The translations under genes were made by a program, and so were the position numbers. Below the pieces are notes generated by a model that had not been told where the DNA came from, did no database searches, and saw only the letters and a list, made by a program, of their open reading frames with translations. 64,000 nucleotides of DNA from Limnobacter parvus (lineage in GTDB: Bacteria; Pseudomonadota; Gammaproteobacteria; Burkholderiales; Burkholderiaceae_B), in NCBI RefSeq assembly GCF_024623725.1, contig NZ_JANKHG010000014.1:202242-266241 (forward strand). Direction: 5' to 3'. Shown here piece by piece: positions 20,191 to 29,087 of this stretch (position 1 is the stretch's first letter; every line of letters begins with the position of its first letter).

Positions 20191-22863
20191 ATGATTCAAG
20201 GCAGCGGCGAGACGCCACCCAATACCCAAAGGGTTGACAACAGCATTCACAGCAACTCACCGGCCCACGCCGAGCGAATCCACCTTGCAAACCTAAGCCC
20301 CGAGGCACTGTGTGAACACCTGTTGAATCAGGTTACACACCCTGATTTCTCAGCAATAAGAAGCGAAAAAAAAGCAGCGTACCCAGAACTAACTTACATG
20401 CAGATCCAAGACCGCGTGCTGGAGGATTTTCAACAACATGTAGCACACCGCGAATTGGCCAGCGCCATGGTCAGCACCATTCGCACTTTGGCCGACCTGT
20501 TTCCAAACCCGGCCGATCAGCAGGCCATTTATTTGTCACTCAACAAAATACTGGAGCGCAGCGGCTTAACCGGTTTATCCACTGCGAGTTTCAACGGCTT
20601 TGGCAGACAGACGGTAAGCGTGCTCGAATTAACTTGTTTGCGTTTGAAACAATTGGCCCATCTTGCAAACTTCACCCGGCTTAACCCAGACAAAGTGAAA
20701 GGCCAAAATCCAATCGGCATTCTTCAAGACGCGCTAAGGAACATCGCCGAAGAGGCCAAATACTGCGCCCCTGGCTTAATCCAGAAAACTGAAAATATTA
20801 TTGTGGATGTAAAAATGCGGCTGTTTCCACCTTCCTTGGACAAGGTGGTTCAAACTTTACGAACAAAAATTTGCCGGCAGCTTATTCGCGATTTTTGTGA
20901 TCAAACCTATTCGCATGAACAAACGTATGAAAATTCTGAAGTTCATTACGTGGCTGCTTGGCAAAACAAAATTCGCAGCACACAGAGTAATTATTCCTTC
21001 TTGCCCGAAGTGGACGATCTGTACGCGCCCAACCTGACCGAGGAAACCGACATCGACACACAGATGGAAACACTTGTGAAAAAGCTGGACAAACACGCCT
21101 GCCTTTCTGAAGTTTTCATCGACATCGGACTTGAAACGCTCAACGAGTTGAGAAGCACGCTGGGCTCTAAAGGCAATGATCTGTCTCAATATTATTCCCA
21201 GTTTTCCGACGCTGTTCGCGCACTCAATACGCTATACCAAAACCTAAAAGAATCTGATTTCATTGATTTTGCTAGTGACGCCATTACGCCAAAGTTAACC
21301 AGCAGACCTGATCTTTCAGCAACTCGCCTGCTGTCAAACCACTTGGCAGCGGATTTTAAACCAGCAGTGATTTCACAGGCTGAACATGCCACAGTATTAA
21401 ATCACGAACGGTTGTACTGGACTGGCTCGGCAGAACCCCAACGTGGCGAACTGATTTCCCGGGTATCGCTGGAAGACCTTGGCGATACATTTCTTTCTAA
21501 TGTATTGAATTCCCCCAATGATCAAGGCCATGCACATGCCGAGTTGCTGGTTGAAACAATTCATCACGCCGATTCAGAAAGTGTTGAGAAATTCGCCAAT
21601 TCAAATCTCGGCAAACAATTTGGGTTACAACACTCGCTGAAGGCTGCCCCTGAGGGCTACACCGACAGAAACCGCATTCGGCTTGTTCTAGCGATGGCCA
21701 TGTTTTCTCGCCAAGACAACGCCGTAACCCAAGCAAACCATTTCACGCGGTTTGGACTTGGTCGAGAGGACTGTTTGAAAGCCTTGGCTGTTGAAAACGC
21801 TTCACTTTCTTTACACGACCCACAGGCAGTGAAACACTTGATTGCTGACTTTACGAAACAGGATCGATCCGGATGGCAGCTTGTTTTCGATGCGATTGAG
21901 TGGAACCACTGCGAAATCATGGAGGGCCTGCTGATCGAATTGACACGCGCTGGTAGGCTGCCGGCTTCAGGCCGAGGTATGCACCCGGAGACCACATCGC
22001 ATGCCGTACGCAACAATAAAATGAGGTCGGCTGCAGCCATGCTAAAGCACACAGGCCATTTGAATACCCGCTCAACGGAATTTGGGCATATTCTGCACCA
22101 CTTGGTTTACAACGGCGACCTTGCGGGCGTTCGTTATGTATTGGCGAATGGTACCAACCCAGATGTGAAAGCAACAACCTATCGCGGCAAAGTGTCTGCA
22201 CTTCGCCTTGCGATAGAACGCGACAAGATCGACGTTGTTCGCGAGCTAGTGAATTGCGGGGCGAACCTGCAAGAGACCTGGAAAAGTCCAATCAACACTG
22301 AAATGAACCCTTTACGGTATGCCGAGCTTTCAGGCAAACACCAAATTGCAATCTTGCTGAAACAGGAACAACCGGGCCTTGCCTTAACGCTAAATAATCG
22401 TGATACAGACGAACTGATTTGTGCGATTGAAGGAGAAAATTACTTAGGCGCAGCGCAGCAACTGTATGTTCAACGCATGCTTGACCGTCATTTCTACAAG
22501 GGAAAAACTATCTTGCATTTGGCAGCTATCAAAGGCGACGTTCTGGCAATTCGTTACGCGGCTGCGCGCGGTGCAAACCTTGAAGGCAAATCATCAAGTC
22601 TTACCCTAAGTAAAACCCCCTTGATTCATGCGATTAAACATGGTCATGTTGACGCAGTCAGGGAATTGCTGGGGCATGGTGCCAATCCCAATGCCAAAAT
22701 CGGGAATAGGAAGGCGATTGATTACGCTGTAACAAGGGGAAACAACACAATCATCAACCTGATCTATGCCGCGGTTGAACAAAACATGCGCAATCAATTG
22801 CGGGCAGAAAGGCGCGTAGCAAATGGTGAATTTCCAGATGACCCACCAAATATATTGGGTTAG
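20191..22863 (+). CDS. Large ankyrin repeat protein
   Basis: Protein of 890 residues with no signal peptide or membrane helix. Residues 1 to about 560 are mainly helical and match no family I recognise. The C-terminal third carries ankyrin repeats, clearest near residues 633, 668, 771, 808 and 840 (for example KTILHLAAIKGDVLAIRYAAARG and TPLIHAIKHGHVDAVRELLGHG), so it probably binds other proteins. The gene stands alone between the divergent sbp gene and the convergent exporter gene, whose stop overlaps its own. A host-directed effector is possible in such architectures, but no secretion signal was seen. Confidence 0.8.
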   Translation: MIQGSGETPPNTQRVDNSIHSNSPAHAERIHLANLSPEALCEHLLNQVTHPDFSAIRSEKKAAYPELTYMQIQDRVLEDFQQHVAHRELASAMVSTIRTLADLFPNPADQQAIYLSLNKILERSGLTGLSTASFNGFGRQTVSVLELTCLRLKQLAHLANFTRLNPDKVKGQNPIGILQDALRNIAEEAKYCAPGLIQKTENIIVDVKMRLFPPSLDKVVQTLRTKICRQLIRDFCDQTYSHEQTYENSEVHYVAAWQNKIRSTQSNYSFLPEVDDLYAPNLTEETDIDTQMETLVKKLDKHACLSEVFIDIGLETLNELRSTLGSKGNDLSQYYSQFSDAVRALNTLYQNLKESDFIDFASDAITPKLTSRPDLSATRLLSNHLAADFKPAVISQAEHATVLNHERLYWTGSAEPQRGELISRVSLEDLGDTFLSNVLNSPNDQGHAHAELLVETIHHADSESVEKFANSNLGKQFGLQHSLKAAPEGYTDRNRIRLVLAMAMFSRQDNAVTQANHFTRFGLGREDCLKALAVENASLSLHDPQAVKHLIADFTKQDRSGWQLVFDAIEWNHCEIMEGLLIELTRAGRLPASGRGMHPETTSHAVRNNKMRSAAAMLKHTGHLNTRSTEFGHILHHLVYNGDLAGVRYVLANGTNPDVKATTYRGKVSALRLAIERDKIDVVRELVNCGANLQETWKSPINTEMNPLRYAELSGKHQIAILLKQEQPGLALTLNNRDTDELICAIEGENYLGAAQQLYVQRMLDRHFYKGKTILHLAAIKGDVLAIRYAAARGANLEGKSSSLTLSKTPLIHAIKHGHVDAVRELLGHGANPNAKIGNRKAIDYAVTRGNNTIINLIYAAVEQNMRNQLRAERRVANGEFPDDPPNILG

Positions 22864-23768
22864 GGCAGCACTTTTTTTCGCCCAGGCACCAGAATCACAG
22901 CCATCGCTCCAAGGATCAACAACAGTGCGGCAAAGTCAGGCCAGTGCGGCACTTCGCCCAGGAAGAAGCTGCCCGACATCACGCCCACCACAGGAATGAT
23001 CATGATCGACAAACTCGACACCACAGGCGGCAGCGACTTCGCAAGACTGAACCACGCCACCTGGCAAAAGGCGAACACCCCGAAAGCGTTGTAGAAAATT
23101 GGCCACCATTGCGACCAACCTTGCGGCGGCCCGACATCAGCACCTTCAAACCAGAAGCCTGCCAAACCCATGGCCACAATAGTGGCTGGCATCATTGCAT
23201 GTGTGAAAGTAAGGGCATGCAAACCAGTGGGGTAGTGGCGAATCAAGGTGGTGCCAAAACCCCAGCATGCTGCGGCAATCAACATTAAAATTACGCCCAA
23301 GGGGCTGCCCGCAATGGCGGCAAATTCAGATGAAAGCAGCAACATGGCCGCCACCATGGCCAGGCTTAAGCCAATCCAGCCGCGCCGGCCAACCGGGTGC
23401 GCAAACATCAGGCCCGACAACACAGCCCACACCGGCATGGTGTAGCCCAGAATTGCTGCCCGGCCAGAACTTAATTCCTTCACAGCCAGAATACAAAATA
23501 AATGCCAGCCAATCATATTGGGAATACACAGCAGCGCCAACCTGCCCCACATTTCACGCGGCACCTTCAGTGAAATTTTCATTTGCCGCGCCACCACCCA
23601 CATGGCCACCATGCCAAACACCATGCACAGGGTGCGGAAATGCAAGGGCGGGTATTGCGTAACCGCGTACTTCATCACGGGCCAATTCATGCCCCAAATG
23701 GCAGTAATTCCGAGTAGTAACTGAATCTGAGGTAGGGTTAATTTTGCAGCTGGCACGGGGGTAAACAA
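22860..23768 (-). CDS. EamA/DMT family transporter
   Basis: Drug/metabolite transporter-type permease of 302 residues with ten predicted membrane helices and two EamA halves (about 15-145 and 160-295). Recognisable segments are TAIWGMNWPVMKYAV near the start, RAAILGYTMPVWAVLSGLMF closing the first half and the PVVSSLSIMIIPVVGVMSG segment in the second. It probably exports amino acids or other metabolites; the substrate cannot be predicted. It overlaps the ankyrin gene stop by four bases in convergent orientation. Confidence 0.87.
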   Translation of the reverse strand: MFTPVPAAKLTLPQIQLLLGITAIWGMNWPVMKYAVTQYPPLHFRTLCMVFGMVAMWVVARQMKISLKVPREMWGRLALLCIPNMIGWHLFCILAVKELSSGRAAILGYTMPVWAVLSGLMFAHPVGRRGWIGLSLAMVAAMLLLSSEFAAIAGSPLGVILMLIAAACWGFGTTLIRHYPTGLHALTFTHAMMPATIVAMGLAGFWFEGADVGPPQGWSQWWPIFYNAFGVFAFCQVAWFSLAKSLPPVVSSLSIMIIPVVGVMSGSFFLGEVPHWPDFAALLLILGAMAVILVPGRKKVLP

Positions 23769-23872
23769 TCATTGGGCAAGGCGCCCCAGTGTAGTGCATC
23801 GACCCGGCATTTCCCCTAGGGGCTTGCCCTGATCCTGTACAATACGTGCTAATTCAACAGCACAAACGCGCA

Positions 23873-24733
23873 ATGGCCAGCAACCGTTTTTCTCAGTTCA
23901 GCAGCTTTCCACAACGCCTCTCGCACAGCTGGCAGCACAGCAATTCAATGCTGTGCGTGGGCCTGGACCCCGACATTGCACGCATGCCCGAAGGCTACGG
24001 TACAAGCCCCGCTGAAATTGAACGCTTCTGCATGGAAATTATTAAGGCCACTGCGGAATTTGCCAGTTCCTTCAAACCGCAGATTGCCTATTTTGCAGCC
24101 AACCGGGCTGAAGCTGCGCTTGAAAATATTCTGGCTTACGCCAATGAAATAGCGCCCCATGCCACCACCATTCTGGACGCCAAGCGTGGCGACATTGGGG
24201 CCACCGCCAAGCAATACGCAATTGAAGCGTTCGAGCGTTACCAGGCCGACAGCGTTACTTTAAGCCCCTACATGGGCAGCGATTCAGTTCAGCCCTACCA
24301 CGCTTACCCTGATCGCGGCTTGTTCCTGTTGTGCCGTACATCCAACCCCGGTGGCAACGACCTGCAGTTTCTAAACACCGAAAAATCCGAACCGCTGTAC
24401 CAAACCGTGGCCCGGCTTGCCACCAGCACCTGGAACCCGCACCAGCAAGTGGGCTTGGTTGTAGGGGCAACCTACCCCGAAGAGATTAAAACAGTGCGAG
24501 GTATTGTGGGCGACGCCCCGCTTCTTGTGCCAGGCATTGGCGCACAGGGCGGCGACCTGTTGAACACCGTGAAAAACGGCTTGTGCACACAAGGCTGGGG
24601 CTTGTTGATTAATTCATCGCGCGCCATTTTGTACGCCAGCAGCAAGGCCGATTTTGCCAGCGCCGCAGCCCTTGAAGCGCGAAACACCCGTGACGCCATA
24701 CAAGCTGCCAAAGCGGCGGCGGTTTCAGGCTAA
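23873..24733 (+). CDS. pyrF: Orotidine 5'-phosphate decarboxylase (type 2)
   Basis: Decarboxylates OMP to UMP, the last step of de novo pyrimidine synthesis. The protein has 286 residues and is the longer PyrF subtype. The N-terminal SMLCVGLDPDIARMP contains the first active-site aspartate; LDAKRGDIGAT holds the catalytic Lys/Asp network; VPGIGAQGGD forms the phosphate-binding end. The start at 23873 (MASNRFSQF) fits family length better than the in-frame ATG at 23846. It stands alone, followed 74 bases later by a response regulator gene. Confidence 0.94.
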   Translation: MASNRFSQFSSFPQRLSHSWQHSNSMLCVGLDPDIARMPEGYGTSPAEIERFCMEIIKATAEFASSFKPQIAYFAANRAEAALENILAYANEIAPHATTILDAKRGDIGATAKQYAIEAFERYQADSVTLSPYMGSDSVQPYHAYPDRGLFLLCRTSNPGGNDLQFLNTEKSEPLYQTVARLATSTWNPHQQVGLVVGATYPEEIKTVRGIVGDAPLLVPGIGAQGGDLLNTVKNGLCTQGWGLLINSSRAILYASSKADFASAAALEARNTRDAIQAAKAAAVSG

Positions 24734-24807
24734 AATCGAAGCAACAAACACAATTCAAGTGCAAGTAAAAAGAGCCGAACAGGCCAGCAAGCACCGAGGA
24801 GACAAGG

Positions 24808-25500
24808 ATGAAAATACTTCTGGCCGAAGACGACAGCCTGTTGTCGGAAGGTTTGTCGCAATCGCTGCGGCAGGCAGGCTACGCCGTCGACTGCATGTTC
24901 AAGGGCAGTGACGCCGACACCGCACTGACCACCATGAACTACGACATTTTGATACTCGACCTGGGCCTGCCCAAAATGAGTGGTCTGGAAGTGCTACGCC
25001 GCCTTCGCGCGCGCAACAACAAAATGCCTGTACTTATTTTGACGGCTGCCGACAGTGTCGAACAACGGGTGCAAGGATTGGACGCGGGTGCCGACGACTA
25101 CATGGCCAAGCCTTTCGACCTGAAAGAACTGGAAGCCCGCGTGCGTGCACTGGCCCGACGCGGCACCGGTGGCGGAGCAAGCATTTGGAAACACGGTCCA
25201 CTTACTTTCGACCAAGTGGGTCGCATTGCCTACATCAACGATGACATGCTTGACCTTTCTGCACGGGAAGTGGGGCTGCTGGAAGTTCTGCTACAGCGCG
25301 TGGGCCGATTGGTCAGCAAAGAACAGTTCGTTGATCATTTGTGCGAATGGGGCGAGGAAGTCAGCAACAACGCCATTGAAGTTTACATTCACCGCCTGCG
25401 CAAGAAAATTGAAGTCAACGGTGTTCGAATTGCCACGGTGCGCGGCTTGGGTTATTGCCTGGAAAAATTTGTTGAGAAAGAAGCAGCACCCAATGTGTAA
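24808..25500 (+). CDS. OmpR-family response regulator (TctD/QseB-like)
   Basis: DNA-binding response regulator of 230 residues. The receiver domain (1-118) has the acidic pair at 8-9, phospho-acceptor Asp51 and Lys101. The OmpR winged-helix DNA-binding domain (about 130-220) contains LDLSAREVGLLEVLLQRVGRLVS and ends with the ATVRGLGYCL wing. A GGAG motif lies upstream of the ATG. Fourteen bases separate it from the histidine kinase gene, its probable partner. The target genes are not evident here; the kinase type hints at tricarboxylate or similar metabolite sensing. Confidence 0.9.
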   Translation: MKILLAEDDSLLSEGLSQSLRQAGYAVDCMFKGSDADTALTTMNYDILILDLGLPKMSGLEVLRRLRARNNKMPVLILTAADSVEQRVQGLDAGADDYMAKPFDLKELEARVRALARRGTGGGASIWKHGPLTFDQVGRIAYINDDMLDLSAREVGLLEVLLQRVGRLVSKEQFVDHLCEWGEEVSNNAIEVYIHRLRKKIEVNGVRIATVRGLGYCLEKFVEKEAAPNV

Positions 25501-25513
25501 AGTGAGCGACTAG

Positions 25514-26971
25514 TTGGTTTGGTACAAACGCAACCCGCTTGCATCGGGCCAACAGCAACGCCGCTCCCTGTTTGGTGAAATTCTTGACTGGATGCTGGCC
25601 CCACTGTTGATTTTGTGGCCAATGAGCATTGGCGTCACCTACCTTGTTGCGAAGTCCATCGCCAACGATCCTTTTGATCACATTCTCGACGACAAAATCA
25701 CTGCCCTTGCGCAAGAAGTGGCCGCACAAGCCAGCACCGATCGCTTTGAAATTCCCAAAGAAGCCATGGAAATTTTGCTGGCCGATGGCACCGACCAATT
25801 GCGCGTCCAGGTGTTGAGCAAAAGCGGAGAATTTTTACTGGGTGACGAACGCGATCTGCCCATACCCAAACGCGAGGCACGACAGATTGGCGTGGTGAAT
25901 TTTCGGGACATCGTGGTGAACGGTGAAGACTTCCGCTCCGGCTATTTGTGGATTGAACTGCCCACCGTGGGCGAAAACCGCTTCATGTTGATTCAGATCG
26001 CGGAAACCCTGGGCAAACGCGATGGCCTTGCCAACGAAATTATCAAAGGCGTGATCCTACCGCAGTTTGTCATTCTGCCGCTTGCCGTGTTGTTGGTGTG
26101 GTTTGGTTTGTCGCGGGGTATTGCTCCGCTAAACACCTTGCTGGAAATTATTCGAACTCGTAAACCCGACGACTTAAGCGCTCTTCAGACCAAAGACACA
26201 CCGGAAGAATTGTTGCCGGTAATCACCGCACTGAACGAGCAACTGGAGCGGCTTGAACACACCATCGACACTCAGAAACGTTTTGTGGCCGACGCGGCAC
26301 ATCAGTTAAAAACCCCACTGGCTGGCTTGCGCATGCAGGTGGAACTGCTCAGCGACGAAACCGACGAAGCCGCCAAACTACGCAGCCTGCGCAGGCTTAA
26401 AGTGGGCACCGAACGCTCTACACGCTTGGTCAACCAGCTGCTTGCATTGGCCCGCACGGAAGCGCCCTCTGTGCTGCAGTTCGAAAAGCTTGATCTAACC
26501 CACATCGCCCGAGCCGTTACCCGCGACTTCGTGCCCGAGGCCATGACCAAACGCATTGACCTGGGCGTTGAAGTACCGGACCACCCTGTGTACATGAACG
26601 GTCAAACCCTGATGCTGACGGAAATGCTAAAAAATCTGGTGGAAAACGCCCTGCGCTACACACCAGAGGCAGGCTGCGTAACCGTTCGTGTGGACGACAG
26701 CTTGCAGCGAGAGGCCATTGTGCTTGAAGTGGAAGACGACGGCCCCGGCATTCCAGCCAGCGAACGCAACTTGGTGTTCGACCGCTTTTACCGCGTACTG
26801 GGCACAAGCGAAGACGGTTCAGGACTTGGCCTGGCAATCGTTCAGGAAACTGCGCACCAGCACAATGCCAACGTCAGCATTCACGACAACCCGAAATCGA
26901 TCCACCCAGACCGCAGTGGCACCTTGATGCGTGTCAGTTTCCCGCCGCACCACCGGCAAATGGAAGATTGA
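25514..26971 (+). CDS. Sensor histidine kinase (TctE-like)
   Basis: Membrane histidine kinase of 485 residues: first membrane helix about 27-47, periplasmic sensor about 48-180 resembling the two-component sensor N-terminal domain of TctE, second helix about 181-202. A phosphorylation domain has His263 in the AAHQLKTPL box, then N-box LVENALRYTP and G boxes EDDGPGI and GSGLGLAIV. The start is uncertain: the frame opens only with TTG at 25514, an in-frame stop lies just upstream, and the next ATG is internal to the first helix. It is paired with the upstream response regulator. Confidence 0.88.
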   Translation: MVWYKRNPLASGQQQRRSLFGEILDWMLAPLLILWPMSIGVTYLVAKSIANDPFDHILDDKITALAQEVAAQASTDRFEIPKEAMEILLADGTDQLRVQVLSKSGEFLLGDERDLPIPKREARQIGVVNFRDIVVNGEDFRSGYLWIELPTVGENRFMLIQIAETLGKRDGLANEIIKGVILPQFVILPLAVLLVWFGLSRGIAPLNTLLEIIRTRKPDDLSALQTKDTPEELLPVITALNEQLERLEHTIDTQKRFVADAAHQLKTPLAGLRMQVELLSDETDEAAKLRSLRRLKVGTERSTRLVNQLLALARTEAPSVLQFEKLDLTHIARAVTRDFVPEAMTKRIDLGVEVPDHPVYMNGQTLMLTEMLKNLVENALRYTPEAGCVTVRVDDSLQREAIVLEVEDDGPGIPASERNLVFDRFYRVLGTSEDGSGLGLAIVQETAHQHNANVSIHDNPKSIHPDRSGTLMRVSFPPHHRQMED

Positions 26972-27010
26972 TTGCTTAGAATAGAAGTTCAACGTTTCTA
27001 GAAGCACCCC

Positions 27011-28027
27011 ATGAAAGCAAAAGGCAGTGAATGGCAAGCCCCCGATGACGACAATCACAAGCTGGCCAATCTGTTCGGCCCTGTAGATGCCAACCTTCGG
27101 CAAATCGAAGCGGCCCTGCAAGTCAAAATCACCCGCCGCAATGGCACCTTGAATGTGCTGGGCGACAAAGAAAATGCAAAACAGGCTTTTATCCTGATCA
27201 ATCATTTTTTTGAGAAAAGCGACAAGCCGGTGACTGCCGACGAAATTCAGCTGGCACTGGTTGAGCTGAAAAATACCAGCACCGTGGCCAGCGCGAAAAA
27301 AGAAATCCCAGTGATTTCAGGTGAAGATGAGCCTGTGGTGTTGAGAACCAAAAAAGCCGATTTGCAACCCCGCACCGCCCGCCAAAAAGATTATCTTAAG
27401 GCAGTGCTGGAACACGACCTGACATTCGGCATTGGCCCAGCGGGCACCGGCAAAACCTATCTTGCCGTGGCGTGCGCTGTGGATGCGCTTGAACGCGACA
27501 GCGTGAAACGAATCATACTGACCCGCCCTGCCGTGGAAGCCGGTGAGCGCTTGGGCTTCCTGCCAGGTGACCTGAACCAGAAGGTAGACCCTTACCTGCG
27601 CCCGCTGTACGATGCGCTCTATGATTTGGCCGGCTACGATCGTGTTCAAAAATGGTTTGAACGCAATGTCATTGAAATCGCACCGCTGGCCTACATGCGC
27701 GGCCGCACACTTAGCCACGCCTTTGTCATTCTGGACGAAGCCCAGAACACCACGCCCGAGCAGATGAAAATGTTTTTGACCCGGATCGGGTTTGGAAGCA
27801 GGGCCGTGATCACTGGCGACGTAACCCAGATCGACCTGCCGCGTGGCCAACAAAGCGGACTTGTTCAAACCCAACACGTGTTGCGCAACGTGAAAGGCAT
27901 TGCCATGACCTACTTCACCAGCGCAGACGTAGTTCGCCACCCGCTGGTGGCACGTATTGTTGAGGCCTATGAGCGTTACCACAACCCCGAACGAACCGGT
28001 ACAGCCGGCGAAACCAATGACGAGTAA
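27011..28027 (+). CDS. phoH: PhoH family ATPase
   Basis: PhoH-like P-loop ATPase of 338 residues linked in other bacteria to RNA metabolism and ribosome-associated functions. The N-terminal third resembles a KH-like RNA-binding region (ARRIEAAL-type helix near 28-36); the ATPase domain has Walker A GPAGTGKT (142-149) and Walker B FVILDEAQNTT. The stop overlaps ybeY by 11 bases, the usual phoH-ybeY coupling in proteobacteria. The customary next gene for a CorC-type protein is missing: a tRNA gene follows ybeY instead. Confidence 0.94.
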   Translation: MKAKGSEWQAPDDDNHKLANLFGPVDANLRQIEAALQVKITRRNGTLNVLGDKENAKQAFILINHFFEKSDKPVTADEIQLALVELKNTSTVASAKKEIPVISGEDEPVVLRTKKADLQPRTARQKDYLKAVLEHDLTFGIGPAGTGKTYLAVACAVDALERDSVKRIILTRPAVEAGERLGFLPGDLNQKVDPYLRPLYDALYDLAGYDRVQKWFERNVIEIAPLAYMRGRTLSHAFVILDEAQNTTPEQMKMFLTRIGFGSRAVITGDVTQIDLPRGQQSGLVQTQHVLRNVKGIAMTYFTSADVVRHPLVARIVEAYERYHNPERTGTAGETNDE

Positions 28028-28514
28028 GGTCGCCCCCCCCATCAGCGTGGCGATTCAGTGGGCAGTGCACGCTGACCACCCGCCATTTTCTGAAGTGGAC
28101 AACAGCCGCATTCGGCGCTGGGCCAAGGCCTGCTTCATGGACCGTGCCGAAATTACAATTCGCCTGGTGGGCGAAGAGGAAGGCAGGCAACTGAACCGCG
28201 ACTTCCGTGGCAAAGACTACGCGACGAATGTACTCACCTTCCCCATGGACATGCCCGACCTGGGTGCAGATTCCGGCTTGCCCGTGTATTTGGCCGATAT
28301 CGTGATTTGCCCGGCTGTGGTGGAACGTGAGGCTGCCGAGCAGCAGAAAGACCCCATTGACCACCTGGCGCACCTGGTTGTTCATGGCTGCCTGCATGCC
28401 CAAGGCTATGTTCACGAAAGCGATAGCCAGGCTGAATTGATGGAAAACCGGGAAATTGAAATCCTAAAACGTTTCAAGATATCAAACCCTTACATTAGTT
28501 CGTCCAAAAAATAG
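28017..28514 (+). CDS. ybeY: Endoribonuclease YbeY
   Basis: Zinc-dependent rRNA maturation endoribonuclease, 165 residues. The three zinc-binding histidines are kept (His123, His127, His133), but the motif reads HGCLHAQGYVH where nearly all relatives have GYDH, so Val132 replaces the usual aspartate. The substrate-facing NRDFRGKDYATNVLTFP segment (about 60-76) is intact. The start at 28017 is chosen for length and its 11-base overlap with phoH. Activity is probably retained because the substituted residue is not a zinc ligand. Confidence 0.93.
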   Translation: MTSKVAPPISVAIQWAVHADHPPFSEVDNSRIRRWAKACFMDRAEITIRLVGEEEGRQLNRDFRGKDYATNVLTFPMDMPDLGADSGLPVYLADIVICPAVVEREAAEQQKDPIDHLAHLVVHGCLHAQGYVHESDSQAELMENREIEILKRFKISNPYISSSKK

Positions 28515-28536
28515 TGGGAATATGGCACTTCAGGGC

Positions 28537-28565
28537 TTGACCACTTTTGAAAACTTGGCCATAAT
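28537..28565 (+). promoter_or_regulatory. Sigma-70 promoter of the tRNA-Lys gene
   Basis: TTGACC (28537-28542) and CATAAT (28560-28565) are separated by exactly 17 bases, a near-consensus vegetative promoter about 42 bases upstream of the mature tRNA 5' end. Confidence 0.8.
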
Positions 28566-28606
28566 CGCGGTCTTCGGTTGAGGGCGAAAGCCTAACAGCG
28601 AAATGT

Positions 28607-28682
28607 GGGTCGTTAGCTCAGCTGGTAGAGCAGAGGACTTTTAATCCTTTGGTCGTGAGTTCGAATCTCGCACGACCCACCA
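28607..28682 (+). tRNA. tRNA-Lys (anticodon UUU)
   Basis: Complete cloverleaf with encoded CCA. The acceptor stem pairs GGGTCGT with ACGACCC, the D-loop is TAGCTCAGCTGGTAGAGCA, and the T arm contains GTTCGAATC. The anticodon loop CTTTTAA (28638-28644) has anticodon TTT at 28640-28642, specifying lysine. The discriminator base is A, followed by CCA. A strong promoter lies upstream and a strong terminator begins nine bases downstream. Confidence 0.97.
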
Positions 28683-28690
28683 CAAATTCA

Positions 28691-28723
28691 AGGACTTAGA
28701 TGCGCAAGCGTCTAAGTCCTTTT
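28691..28723 (+). terminator. Terminator of the tRNA-Lys gene
   Basis: A ten-pair stem AGGACTTAGA/TCTAAGTCCT, extendable by three pairs to a GCAA tetraloop, is followed by five T residues. Confidence 0.92.
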
Positions 28724-29087
28724 TCATTTCTGGCGATCTGGTACCAAACTGGTACCCAAGTACATTCAATTCGACCAAAAAATCAGCGCAAAAATACTTT
28801 CCGCTCAACTACCCCACACTGTATTTCAAACAAGTACCTTATTTTGGGCCACCACTCAAAACACGGGGCGTGTTGATTTCACAGATTTTCACAACTTTGA
28901 CTCAGCATAATTCTGTAAAACTTAATAATTATTCGGGCGATTGCTGTTCACGCCGAGTTTATAAACAATCGTTTGTACCCTTACCACAGTAAATTTAACA
29001 GTGGTATGTCATATCCATTAGGTATATACAAAGTATTTGTGGAGGAGAAGTATAGCGGCATTACATGTCCTTATGCCGATTCTCACT
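28724..29087. other. AT-rich gene-free region after tRNA-Lys
   Basis: About 360 bases, visibly more AT-rich than the flanks and without a convincing gene. It contains a direct repeat of CTGGTACC (28738-28745 and 28749-28756) soon after the tRNA terminator, and an inverted repeat TACCAC/GTGGTA (28982-28987 and 29001-29006) ahead of the lipoprotein cluster, possibly an operator. A strong GGAGGAG sits at 29041 with no well-spaced ATG. Confidence 0.5.
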
